The notes: generated by a model from the sequence alone, not told the origin. Numbered from the stretch's first letter, positions 17,148 to 25,457 are shown. The stretch is 42,946 bases of DNA from Bacteroidetes bacterium HGW-Bacteroidetes-17 (GCA_002840985.1 PHDM01000011.1:1-42946), one strand, 5' to 3'. Program-made: numbers and translations.

Positions 17148-19094
17148 TTATTCTTTTGGTCTTAACTCTTCAATAACTTTTGTACCAACCCACCAGATAT
17201 CTCCATTTAAGTGAAAGAAAAGGTATTTCCCATCGGGTGAAATAGTTGCCCCTCCTGCCTTCACATCAAAACCGTGGTCGGTTAAATCTATTGCCGCGCC
17301 CCAGGTTCCATCCGTTTTTTTGAATGAAACAAATAAATGACTTCCGCCTTCAACATCAAAAAGCATATAATTGCCATCGGGTGAAATACAAGGATGGGCT
17401 GGTTCTCCAAAATTTGGAACAAGTGTTTGTTTTTTAAATTCAACGAACTGTCCATTTTTGAGTTTAGTTTTAACCAAATATGTTCTCCCATTTGTATATC
17501 GGGAAGTGAGGTCGGTTGTGTACACATTGCCTTCCTTATCCGAAGAAGTAAACATTCCCGGACCTGCATAGCGTGGTTCCGACCAGCCATTGGATGTCCT
17601 TTCAACATACCAGATACGACCTACACGACCTGGTATAAAGTCTGGATCCCCATCCGGATTTGGCCTCCACCAACCGAAATACAATGTTTTATTATCCTGT
17701 GTAACGTGTGGTGCACCTGCATTATACCCTTTGATAAAGTTTACCTCACTTGGTAGTGTCCAATTATTACCAATTAGTTTAGTTTCAAATATTTTTACCT
17801 GAAAACTATCTTCATTTTCAATAATTCTTTGAAAATAAAACTCTGTACCATCCGGAGAGAAGCTTGATGACCACTCGGAAGTTTCGGGTATTGAAACAAT
17901 TCCGGGGGCAAAAATTTCGGGTGTTAATCCTGGCAACTTTTGTCCAAGATAAGGTCCTTTACGCACTGGGGAAGCAGTTTGATTTGAGCCTTTGAATTCA
18001 TTAAAATAGATAGAATTTCCACCCGTACCTTCCCGTTTGCCCAGAACTATATCAAAACCATTATCACTATCAAGTTTTCCAAAGGCAGCGCGAAAAACCC
18101 ATGTCTCATCAAAAACTTGTCCTGTTGAATAAATTCCTTTTCCGTTATTTATTAATAATTTTGTTCCTGCTTTTCCAGTGATAAACAGATCAAGATCTCC
18201 GTCAAGATCGGCATCAAGTAATTTACAAATTCCTGAACCAGGCTCAATATAAGTACCTGCTTCAATAAATTTACCAGTACCATTATGGTTTAACCATATT
18301 TTTATACCATCAACACTATTGCCCGTTACAAAATCAACATATTTGTCTCCATTAATATCACCCGCATCAACTGACTCATAACCTGTTGCATTGCCTAACC
18401 TTTGACCGCTATCAGTGAAGTTGCCTTTGCCGTCATTAAACCATATTTCGTCAGGTTGATCGGAGATACATAAATATAAATCAAGAAAACCATCACCGTT
18501 AACATCAGCAAGTGCCATCGAATGACTTTTTTCTCCTCCAAATTTGGTATCGGTTATTGAAAAAGAAGCTTTTCCATTATTAAGCCATAATCTGTTTGGT
18601 AATTGATAGTATGAAATGAAAGCATCCAAATCTCCATCATTATCAATATCACCACAGGTTATCATTCCAGGAAATTCTTCGATTGAACCAATATTTTGGC
18701 CGCTATCATTGAAAGTTCCTTTGCCATCATTAAAAAATATTTTGCATGGGGCAGCGTGGTTTAGCAAAAATATATCTGGAAAACCATCGGCGTTGAAATC
18801 TGCCATGGCAACGGCATGTGCTTCGGAATTGCCAAAATCCTGATTACTTTCAGTAAAATTTCCTTTTCCATCGTTCATCCAAAGCTTGCTTGATCCAATA
18901 TAATTAGTCAGGAAGATATCATTATCACCATCCAAATCAACATCTGCGATTGCGATACCAAATACCCTGGTATCACCTAAGACTTGCTGACTCTTTTTAA
19001 AAAGCAGCTGTACCTTTTCTTCAATATCTTGTGCTTGTAAAGCTGATACCATAAAAAGGATAATTGTAAATAGAATCAATTTTGTTGCTTTCAT
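17148..19094 (-). CDS. Exported FG-GAP/VCBS propeller fused to PD40 propeller
   Basis: A 648-residue exported protein with signal peptide (cut near residue 21). Residues 40-375 hold about seven FG-GAP/VCBS repeats. Each has a calcium-loop core such as DVDLDGDNDIF, DFNADGFPDIF, DIDNDGDLDAF, DVNGDGFLDLY and DADLDGDLDLF, followed by a WLNDGKGNF-type turn. From about residue 380 the cluster's PD40 leader (GPYLGQKLPGLTPEIFAPG) begins, with PD40 blades to the shared end IWWVGTKVIEELRP. The protein is thus a double propeller, the first part resembling integrin-like calcium-binding adhesive domains. It is the first gene of a five-gene transcription unit; a decayed PD40 copy lies just upstream. Confidence 0.85.
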   Translation of the reverse strand: MKATKLILFTIILFMVSALQAQDIEEKVQLLFKKSQQVLGDTRVFGIAIADVDLDGDNDIFLTNYIGSSKLWMNDGKGNFTESNQDFGNSEAHAVAMADFNADGFPDIFLLNHAAPCKIFFNDGKGTFNDSGQNIGSIEEFPGMITCGDIDNDGDLDAFISYYQLPNRLWLNNGKASFSITDTKFGGEKSHSMALADVNGDGFLDLYLCISDQPDEIWFNDGKGNFTDSGQRLGNATGYESVDAGDINGDKYVDFVTGNSVDGIKIWLNHNGTGKFIEAGTYIEPGSGICKLLDADLDGDLDLFITGKAGTKLLINNGKGIYSTGQVFDETWVFRAAFGKLDSDNGFDIVLGKREGTGGNSIYFNEFKGSNQTASPVRKGPYLGQKLPGLTPEIFAPGIVSIPETSEWSSSFSPDGTEFYFQRIIENEDSFQVKIFETKLIGNNWTLPSEVNFIKGYNAGAPHVTQDNKTLYFGWWRPNPDGDPDFIPGRVGRIWYVERTSNGWSEPRYAGPGMFTSSDKEGNVYTTDLTSRYTNGRTYLVKTKLKNGQFVEFKKQTLVPNFGEPAHPCISPDGNYMLFDVEGGSHLFVSFKKTDGTWGAAIDLTDHGFDVKAGGATISPDGKYLFFHLNGDIWWVGTKVIEELRPKE

Positions 19095-19128
19095 TTTTCA
19101 CTCTTTTTTTTATTCTATACTTTGGTTT

Positions 19129-19248
19129 TTATTTTTCAATGATTTTTGTAGAAATCCTCCAAATATCATCATTCAAATAAAAGAACAGCTATTTTCCATC
19201 TGGCCAAATAGTTTCGACTCTTTCCAACACATCAAAGCCATTGTATTG
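19129..19248 (-). pseudogene. Remnant of the 3' end of a PD40 propeller gene
   Basis: On the minus strand, in one frame, the segment reads YNGFDV...WPDGK-stop-LFFYLNDDIW...STKIIEK-stop. It lines up with the last 40 residues of the 648-residue protein (HGFDV...SPDGKYLFFHLNGDIW...TKVIEEL). A TAG stands where the intact copies have a tyrosine codon, and no start or upstream blades are present. The fragment begins 11 bp after the stop of the NTF2-like gene. It is best explained as the surviving end of a further PD40 gene that was partly deleted. Confidence 0.8.
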
Positions 19249-19258
19249 CGATAATCAC

Positions 19259-19714
19259 CTATTTCGGAAATGCATAAAATGTTTTGGTTACAATTTTCCA
19301 TCCATCCCTAAACTTATACAGGTTCATATAATCCGTATAAATTTGCTTTTCTTTATGGTATATTTCCACAATTGCGATAGCAGCATATCCTGTAATATGC
19401 ACCATAGGTATTTTGTAAGTTGTGCCAGGAGTTAACCCTACAGGATTTCTTTCAAACATTGGGATAAACCTGAAAGCTTTTGATTTTGTGCAAGTATCAT
19501 TAATTTCGTTATAAATGTTTATATCGCACTCCGGATACCATCCGGCTTTAATCTTATTTACATTTCCCTCGTTAAAAATTCCATCTACATATGCACTAAC
19601 GATCACATTCTTGATGGCTTCTTTCTCATTTTCCTGATTTTCTTGTGCAAGGGATGCAACGGGTAATGCAATAACCATGATGGCCATTGTTAAAAAGCTG
19701 ATTAAGTTTTTCAT
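19259..19714 (-). CDS. Exported NTF2-like protein, putative lumazine-binding family
   Basis: A 151-residue protein with a signal peptide (cut near residue 23, ASLAQ). It has an N-terminal helix (EKEAIKNVIVSAYVDGIFNEGN) and closing strands (YTDYMNLYKFRDGWKIVTKTFYAFP) characteristic of the putative lumazine-binding branch of the NTF2 fold. It is the second of three such proteins in the cluster. It is followed by a PD40 remnant and the intact FG-GAP/PD40 gene, so its original partner was probably the lost PD40 gene. A pair of ATCRAT half-sites, 20 bp apart, lies 41-66 bp before its start codon. Confidence 0.8.
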   Translation of the reverse strand: MKNLISFLTMAIMVIALPVASLAQENQENEKEAIKNVIVSAYVDGIFNEGNVNKIKAGWYPECDINIYNEINDTCTKSKAFRFIPMFERNPVGLTPGTTYKIPMVHITGYAAIAIVEIYHKEKQIYTDYMNLYKFRDGWKIVTKTFYAFPK

Positions 19715-19754
19715 TTTTATAAGTTTTGGTTAAAAATTAAGTACTTATTATTCT

Positions 19755-19780
19755 ATCGATGCTCAAAAAGTACTATCAAT
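19755..19780 (-). promoter_or_regulatory. Possible second LytTR-type direct repeat (degenerate)
   Basis: CTATCGATG and CTATCAATATG are repeated with the start-to-start distance at 20 bp (ATCGAT 19755-19760, ATCAAT 19775-19780). The A-rich spacer CAAAAAG also resembles that of the perfect repeat at 21550-21580. It lies upstream of the NTF2-like gene. The match is imperfect and the spacing is one base short, so this is a suggestion only. Confidence 0.35.
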
Positions 19781-19902
19781 ATGTTTTGGTTAAATAAATT
19801 AATACAAATTACCTGAATAGATTATTGAACTTCATTTTGCTTAAAACATGCAGTATCGATCCAATATGCAATAAAATATTAGGTGTGATCTTTTTCATGA
19901 AT

Positions 19903-20862
19903 TTATTGTTCCTGTTTTTCAAATTTTCGAACTATTTCTTTAATATTTTTTGCGGAGATCCAGAAGATATCCTCATTCCCATTCCGTGTACTGGTATAAA
20001 AAAAGTAATTGTCATCGGGAGTAATTGTTGCGCCATATTCAGAAGCATTTGAATTAATGTCATTTCCCAGATTCACCGGTTCCGACCAGGAATTATCAGG
20101 TTTTTTACAGCTGATGTAAATATCTGATCCTCCAAATCCTCCAGGTTTGGTTGAAGAAAAGATCATTATTTTTTCATCCTGGGATAAAAATGCGTCGAAT
20201 TCACGATGAGGTGTATTAATGGGTTCGGGAAGTTTTTCGGCCGCAGTATATTGGCCATTCACATATTTAGAACAGAATATATCATTGGTTCCCTGCCCTC
20301 CCCTTTGGGAATTAAAGTACAGATTTCCATTTTTTGTTACAATGGGAAAATAGTCCTCGAATTCAGAGATAGCTTCTTTGGCAAACAAAACGGGTTCACC
20401 CCATTTATTCCCTTCGCGTTTCGAAATCCAAAAATCGTGATTCATAAACGCCCTGCCTTCAAGGTGCCGAACCTTAACAGAGCAGTATATCATCGAATTT
20501 CCATCGGAAGTAATAAATAGATCTATATCATCATTTGTGCCGGAGAAGTTGACTGGTCCGGGTTTTGTCCACTCGTTATTAATCAACTTGCTAACCATAA
20601 GCATCGAAACTGTTCCGGGTGCACCCCGTCGTGAAAAGTAGAACTCCGTCCCATCACTGTTAAATACTGCATTTAATTCTCCATATTCGGTCGAGACAAA
20701 TCCCGGAGCGAAAACCTGACTCTTATCTCCAGGTTGGTTCTGGCCAAGATATGAGCCCTTTAAAACCGGTAAATCTGTTTGATTGGTTTGGCAAAAGGCA
20801 AACATATTTTGCATTAGTACTGCAATAAGTACAAACAATAATTTTTTAATCTTTTTTTTCAT
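19903..20862 (-). CDS. Exported PD40 beta-propeller protein
   Basis: A 319-residue exported protein with signal peptide (cut near residue 24, FCQ). The shared leader GSYLGQNQPGDKSQVFAPGF precedes PD40 blades: FNSDGTEFYFSRRG, ITSDGNSMIYCS, VTKNGNLYFNSQRGGQGTND, LSQDEKIMIFSSTKPGGFGGSD and ITPDDNYFFYTSTRNGNED. The blades of the second half resemble those of OmpA-associated PD40 proteins of Bacteroidetes (GGFGGSDIYISC). It ends with the cluster's IFWISAKNIKEI tail. It follows the NTF2-like lipoprotein gene by 128 bp and probably forms an NTF2-PD40 pair with it. Confidence 0.85.
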   Translation of the reverse strand: MKKKIKKLLFVLIAVLMQNMFAFCQTNQTDLPVLKGSYLGQNQPGDKSQVFAPGFVSTEYGELNAVFNSDGTEFYFSRRGAPGTVSMLMVSKLINNEWTKPGPVNFSGTNDDIDLFITSDGNSMIYCSVKVRHLEGRAFMNHDFWISKREGNKWGEPVLFAKEAISEFEDYFPIVTKNGNLYFNSQRGGQGTNDIFCSKYVNGQYTAAEKLPEPINTPHREFDAFLSQDEKIMIFSSTKPGGFGGSDIYISCKKPDNSWSEPVNLGNDINSNASEYGATITPDDNYFFYTSTRNGNEDIFWISAKNIKEIVRKFEKQEQ

Positions 20863-20990
20863 TTGTAAAACTATTTATAACAACCTGATAATGTATGATT
20901 TTAATTGTAACACCACATCACTTTCCCTTTTATAAATGTTTCTTAAAAAATGTCTCTGCAGTCTTAAAAACTTCGATTTTCAAATTCGAA

Positions 20991-21485
20991 TCACTTCTGT
21001 GCAAACGAGAAATGCATCTGAACAATTACCCATTTCCCTTCTCTCTTTTCCAGCACACCTGTCCAACGGGTATTCATCCAGCTTGCAGGTTGCCCCTTCC
21101 ATTCGTTCACATCATCAAGGACGCAATAGTACCAGGCAACTGTACCAGACTGAGAAACAGATATCTTCAAATCCCTGATTTCATAACTGATTGCTTTAAA
21201 ATCCGGGCTGCCCCAAATCGTTTCTGCTTTTTTAAACTCGTTAAATCCTCGGGTAATTCTCACTCCAGGACCAACTTCCAAATAATTTGAATCATTTGCA
21301 ATGATGCCATAAAGCAATTCAAAATCTTTATCCTTTGCCCAACCAATGGCTCCATGAATGGATTTTTCAATTAGCGCAATTTCGGCTGATTTGTTGATTT
21401 CAACATTGGGTGTCAAATTATTGCAGGAATAAGCAAAAAACATCACAAGCAATAAGCTGATCAGCATAATTTTTTCAACTTTCAT
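20991..21485 (-). CDS. NTF2-like (SnoaL) lipoprotein
   Basis: A 164-residue protein with a lipoprotein signal ending AYSC (C21). The mature part is a SnoaL/NTF2-like domain: starting helix IEKSIHGAIGWAKDKDFELLYG, middle FNEFKKAETIWGSPDFKAISYEIRD split over helix and strand, and closing strands SWMNTRWTGVLEK and GKWVIVQMHFSFA. In family members this last strand set closes a small ligand pocket. The ligand is unknown. It is the first minus-strand gene next to the divergent LytS-LytTR pair. The perfect direct repeat at 21550-21580 lies 65 bp upstream of its start, so it is the most likely direct target of that regulator. Confidence 0.8.
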   Translation of the reverse strand: MKVEKIMLISLLLVMFFAYSCNNLTPNVEINKSAEIALIEKSIHGAIGWAKDKDFELLYGIIANDSNYLEVGPGVRITRGFNEFKKAETIWGSPDFKAISYEIRDLKISVSQSGTVAWYYCVLDDVNEWKGQPASWMNTRWTGVLEKREGKWVIVQMHFSFAQK

Positions 21486-21515
21486 TTTAAATTTTTTTTA
21501 TAATTTTTCTAAAAA

Positions 21516-21580
21516 TAGAATGAATATAGTTTCCGAAAATTAATAATCTATCAATGACAAAAAGAGCTATATCAATGACA
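21516..21580 (-). promoter_or_regulatory. Candidate LytTR operator with downstream -7-like box
   Basis: ATCAATGACA occurs twice, at 21550-21559 and 21571-21580, giving a perfect 10-bp direct repeat with 21-bp periodicity (two helical turns). This layout is that of LytTR operators such as those of AgrA and ComE. On the minus strand a weak -7-like box TATTTTTA lies at 21516-21523, about 26 bp beyond the repeat, so the repeat would sit just upstream of the -33 region. That fits an activator of the NTF2-like gene. Confidence 0.6.
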
Positions 21581-21711
21581 GTTAAATAATTAATTTTGTA
21601 AAAAAGCTAATTTACACCCCGTTCATGCGTGATAAATTGCATTTAATAGGTCAAATCTGGTATGTTGGTAATAATATTGAAATTGATGAAATAAATAACC
21701 TTAAGAAATAA

Positions 21712-21719
21712 TACATTTG
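21712..21719 (+). promoter_or_regulatory. -7 box of the LytS kinase gene
   Basis: TACATTTG matches TAnnTTTG. It lies 21 bp before the ATG at 21741, giving a leader of about 15 nt. No clear -33 TTTG is found at the expected spacing, which suggests that an activator is needed. Confidence 0.5.
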
Positions 21720-21740
21720 TCTAAATAATCATGATTATAG

Positions 21741-22808
21741 ATGAAAACTAAAAGGTTCGGTATACTTCATTTTTCTAATTATAAATACATATACTATCAT
21801 GCATTATACTGGACATTAAATGTTTTATTTTTTACGCTGATATTTTGGTCGAATAATAATTACACTGATTTTCTGGCTAGGCTGCATGAGAATGCTGCCT
21901 TTCTGCCAGGTGGAATGCTTTTTACCTATTTCAGTGTCAACTACCTGATTCCCAAATATTTTTTCAAGAATAAGATCAGAAGCTATATTTTCCTGCAACT
22001 ATTGGTATTACTTGTCTACCCATTTTTTTCAAACGCCATAGTAACTTTATACGTATCACCAATAGTTCATAACACACATACATCTTACAATTTCTATAAT
22101 GGATTCCTCTCAATCTTATTAATTCTTGTATTCGACATTGTTCCTTTAGCAGGAGTAAAATTTTTAAAACAACTTAGGACTACAGCAGTTCAGAGTGAAA
22201 TGAATAAAAACGACAAACTTGAGGCTGAACTTAAGCTTCGTGAAGCAGAACTTAAACTTCTTAAGGGTCAGATTCATCCTCACTTTTTATTTAATACATT
22301 AAATAATTTATATTCTCTTTCCATTCAAAAATCTGAAAAAACATCTGAAGTTATCATTAAAGTAGCTGATTTGTTAAACTATATTATTTATGATTGCAGG
22401 AGCGAGAGGGTATCATTGGAAAAGGAATTGGAATTTATTAATAGTTATATCGAACTCGAAAAATTAAGATATGATGAAAGTTTAAAATTACATGTATCAA
22501 TCTCCGGAGATTTTCATGGTAAATTCATAGCACCCATGATCCTGCATTCATTTATAGAGAATAGCTTTAAACATGGAGCTAGCAAAACCACCGGTAACAC
22601 CTGGATTGATATAATTATGAAAGTTGATGGCAGAAATCTTAGTTTTAAGGTAAAAAACAGTAAACCAAACGAAGCAGAACTATCTAATTCGGGAATAGGT
22701 ATTGAAAATACAAAGAAAAGGCTTGAACTCATCTATCCTGAAAGACATCTTTTGGTAATAGAAGAAAGGATTGACAGTTATAGTGTGACACTTGAAATTC
22801 AACTATAA
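21741..22808 (+). CDS. LytS-type sensor histidine kinase
   Basis: A 355-residue kinase with four N-terminal membrane helices (about residues 18-38, 55-71, 80-105, 120-142) and no large outside domain. A coiled coil (about 150-175) leads to the His_kinase domain, with phospho-acceptor H181 in QIHPHFLFNTLNNL. The ATPase domain has the N box FIENSFKHG near 271-279 and a G box GIGIENTKKRL near 325. Kinases of this type sense membrane or small hydrophobic signals and pass phosphate to LytTR regulators. The cognate regulator gene starts 5 bp after its stop. It is divergent from the accessory cluster. Confidence 0.95.
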   Translation: MKTKRFGILHFSNYKYIYYHALYWTLNVLFFTLIFWSNNNYTDFLARLHENAAFLPGGMLFTYFSVNYLIPKYFFKNKIRSYIFLQLLVLLVYPFFSNAIVTLYVSPIVHNTHTSYNFYNGFLSILLILVFDIVPLAGVKFLKQLRTTAVQSEMNKNDKLEAELKLREAELKLLKGQIHPHFLFNTLNNLYSLSIQKSEKTSEVIIKVADLLNYIIYDCRSERVSLEKELEFINSYIELEKLRYDESLKLHVSISGDFHGKFIAPMILHSFIENSFKHGASKTTGNTWIDIIMKVDGRNLSFKVKNSKPNEAELSNSGIGIENTKKRLELIYPERHLLVIEERIDSYSVTLEIQL

Positions 22809-22813
22809 TATCC

Positions 22814-23527
22814 ATGAAAACTAAATGCATTATTGTTGATGATGAACCCCTTGCTATCAAATTGATAAAATCACATGTTTCTAAATTTGATTTTATAGAG
22901 GTCGTAGCCGAATGTAAATCAGCCATTCAAGCGATTGACGTTTTAAGAACTGTAAATATCGATCTGATGTTTCTCGATATCAATATGCCCAAAATAACCG
23001 GTTTGGAATTTCTTAAATCACTGCCACACCCCCCTTATGTTATCATAACCACCGCTTATCGGGAGTATGCACTTGAAGGCTTTGACCTCAATGTTGTCGA
23101 TTACCTCTTAAAACCAATCTCATTCGAAAGATTTTTAAAAGCGATCAATAAATACTGCGAACGTCAGGCTAAAAATATCAGTCTAGAAACAACAGTATCT
23201 GAAATTAAAAAGACTTTTATTTATGTTCAGGATGGAAAAACGATTCATAAAATCAATTTGGATGACATCCTGTATTTTGAAGGGTATGGCGAATATGTAA
23301 AGATTCATACAATTCAGAAGACTTATCTTTCGAAAGAAACGATGCATGAATATGAATCGAATTTACATATAAAACATTTCATACGGACACATAAATCCTA
23401 TATCGTTTCTATCAATAAAATCAATGCATTCACTTCGTCGACCATCCTTATTCAAGATAAGGAAATACCTATTGGCAGGTCATACAAAGAAAGTGTTAGC
23501 CGAATATTACAGTACTCAAAAAAATAA
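22814..23527 (+). CDS. LytTR-family response regulator
   Basis: A 237-residue response regulator. Residues 1-120 are the receiver domain, with the acidic pair D9-D10, phospho-acceptor D55 in MFLDINMPK and the conserved K in DYLLKPISFERF. Residues 135-237 are a LytTR DNA-binding domain (FIYVQDGKTIHKINLDDILYF split into the first strands, then FIRTHKSYIVSINKI and IPIGRSYKESV). LytTR domains bind direct repeats about two helical turns apart, which fits the repeat upstream of the kinase gene. The gene is translationally close to the kinase gene (5 bp) and the two form one operon. Confidence 0.95.
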   Translation: MKTKCIIVDDEPLAIKLIKSHVSKFDFIEVVAECKSAIQAIDVLRTVNIDLMFLDINMPKITGLEFLKSLPHPPYVIITTAYREYALEGFDLNVVDYLLKPISFERFLKAINKYCERQAKNISLETTVSEIKKTFIYVQDGKTIHKINLDDILYFEGYGEYVKIHTIQKTYLSKETMHEYESNLHIKHFIRTHKSYIVSINKINAFTSSTILIQDKEIPIGRSYKESVSRILQYSKK

Positions 23528-23546
23528 ATTTATAAAATTCCGGTAT

Positions 23547-24212
23547 TTATATCTGACCTTTTTCGGCTGCTCTTTTTAATTTTTTGTTTGCATAAATGGC
23601 CACTTCCACCCTTCTGTTTAAAGTCCGGTTTTCGGGAGTATCATTTTCAGCTACCGGCTGATCAGGGCCATATCCAATTGTTTTCAATCTGGCTGAGTTC
23701 ACCGAATTACCTGACAAGAATCCAGCAACACTTTTTGCTCTTTTTTCAGATAAAGTTTGATTATAGTCCCTTGGTCCTGTGCTGTCAGTATGCCCTTCGA
23801 TTAAAATATGGGTATCTTCATATTTGTTTAATACCACAGACAAACTTTTGATATTTTCTTTTGCCGCTTCGTTTAAATTACTTGAGTTTATCTCAAATAA
23901 AATGCCTGAATTAAAAGTAATTTTTATTCCTTCGCCAACGCGTTCCACTTTCGCATCTTTAAGATCAGCCTGGAGCTCTTCGACTTGCTTATCCATATAA
24001 TGACCAATGATGGTACCAGCTGTGCCACCAACTGCTGCACCGATGATGGCACCGGCGGCAGTATTATTAGCCCAATTACCAATTAAAGCACCCATTGCTG
24101 CTCCACCTGCAACGCCAATTGCAGCACCCTTTTGGGTATTATTCATGCTTTTACATCCAGTTAATAACTGAACGACTACAAGCGCCATTATAATAAATTT
24201 TGCTTTTCTCAT
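23547..24212 (-). CDS. OmpA-family lipoprotein with glycine-zipper segment
   Basis: A 221-residue lipoprotein (lipobox LTGC, C20). Residues 29-72 are a glycine-zipper membrane-like segment (GAAIGVAGGAAMGALIG and a second repeat AAGAIIGAAVGGTAG). Residues 105-215 are an OmpA C-terminal domain that binds peptidoglycan. The ligand residues are visible: the Asp of EGHTDSTG and the Arg of LSEKRAKSV, followed by the typical GYGPDQPVAENDT and NRRVEVAI. This arrangement is that of YiaD/OmpA-type lipoproteins that tie the outer membrane to the cell wall. It converges on the LytTR gene and has its own -7 box upstream. Confidence 0.95.
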   Translation of the reverse strand: MRKAKFIIMALVVVQLLTGCKSMNNTQKGAAIGVAGGAAMGALIGNWANNTAAGAIIGAAVGGTAGTIIGHYMDKQVEELQADLKDAKVERVGEGIKITFNSGILFEINSSNLNEAAKENIKSLSVVLNKYEDTHILIEGHTDSTGPRDYNQTLSEKRAKSVAGFLSGNSVNSARLKTIGYGPDQPVAENDTPENRTLNRRVEVAIYANKKLKRAAEKGQI

Positions 24213-24252
24213 AACTTAAGATTTTTGATGGTGAAAATTTCAGATTAGAATA

Positions 24253-24260
24253 CAAAGATA
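24253..24260 (-). promoter_or_regulatory. -7 box of the OmpA lipoprotein gene
   Basis: CAAAGATA on the plus strand reads TATCTTTG on the minus strand, matching TAnnTTTG, 41 bp before the ATG at 24212. No -33 TTTG is found at the right distance. Confidence 0.5.
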
Positions 24261-24297
24261 GTCTATTCTAAGCGTGTAAGGTACTTAAAATCAGAAA

Positions 24298-25457
24298 TTA
24301 CCTCAACTTAATATTTTTAATCATACCTGTTTCGGTATCAAATTCAATTTCCGATTTTAATGAAGGGCTCTGCACCACTGTCCCAAACTGGTTGATCAGC
24401 TTTTGAGTTTCATGAATAATTTCACCATTATATAAGAGCTGGATATTCGTTTGTTCTGGAATACAATAAAAGAATCCGCTTATATCACTTGCTTCAATTG
24501 TAGTTGCTGCTTGTACAAATCGATCAATTGCAGATGAATTTTGTTGGGGAATAATTTTTATTTGCACCCCGGTACCCCGAGACGAACCATTATTAACAAA
24601 TCCCTCTTTTTCAGAAAACCTGAAAACCATTTGGTTCCGGTAGCATTCTTCTGTGGAATATAGACAAATGATTTCAAAATCAGTTCCTTTTTGGTTCTGC
24701 CGATAAAAAGTGAAAGGTATTCTGCTTCCATTTTTTTCAATTCGGTATCCATATAGGCCATACTTCCGGCATAATTTGTTTCCTGATAGCCTGTCAATAA
24801 TAAAAATCGGTTCTCCCGAAGTTTAGCTATAAATTCTGAAGTTTCTTTTGCTTTTTGCTCCAGGTTTTTCTCAAGCCAGGTTGTATTGTAAAAATATTGC
24901 TCGAACGAAGCTGTATCAATACTTACTCTTCTAACTATCGTATCGATATGCTGATAAAAATTATGATCGGCGAAATAATTAAATAGAGATTTCTCATTAT
25001 GCGAATCGAGGCTAACATTCACTTGTTCATAATTCACTTGCCCAACTGTATTCGATAAATTCACACCCTTTATAATTCCTGACTTTGTCAAACTTAAGTT
25101 TAATGATTTATCTTCCTTTGATTTTTTATCGATATAAACAAAAAATGATTGTTCGGGATCAGGTTGTGTGAAGGTACTTATTCGCACATCTTTAATTTCA
25201 TAATGAGAACTTTGCTCCTGAATTACCTCACCAAGGCCCAGATATTTTTCGGCATACTCATGCAAGGGACCGGGAATGTTTTCCTTCAATTCAGCAATTA
25301 CATCTATCTTTAATAATGTTCTCGGAAGTGAGTAAAATAATCCATCTTTTGTATTCAAAGTATTTGAAGATCCTACGCGGTAAACTTTTATTTGGGCAAA
25401 TGCCTGTATAAAAATGAACTGAATAAGGATGAATAAAAGAATACTCTTATATCTCAT
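24298..25457 (-). pseudogene. DUF4831-like exported protein, frameshifted
   Basis: Two overlapping frames together make one family-length protein: residues 1-276 of the first frame (24630-25457) and a 110-residue second frame (24298-24630). The first has a signal peptide (residues 1-22) and body segments such as VYRVGSSNTLNTKDGLFYSLP and IYIDKKSKED-like stretches of the DUF4831 family. The coding match passes to the second frame (FRFSEKEGFVNNG) at plus 24630-24632. There the minus strand reads ACC-AAA-TGG where one more A would restore the frame (ACC-AAA-ATG-GTT). A single-base deletion in an A-run, or a sequencing error, explains it. The function of the family is unknown. Confidence 0.7.

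Noticed and set aside
17394-17756. 120-codon plus-strand open frame inside the FG-GAP/PD40 gene
   Set aside because: It is a shadow of the minus-strand gene, whose repeats are clear in the other frame.
8474-21485. Cluster read as a polysaccharide utilisation locus
   Set aside because: There is no SusC, SusD, glycoside hydrolase or carbohydrate-type sensor; the hydrolases are ester-, peptide- or lactone-type.
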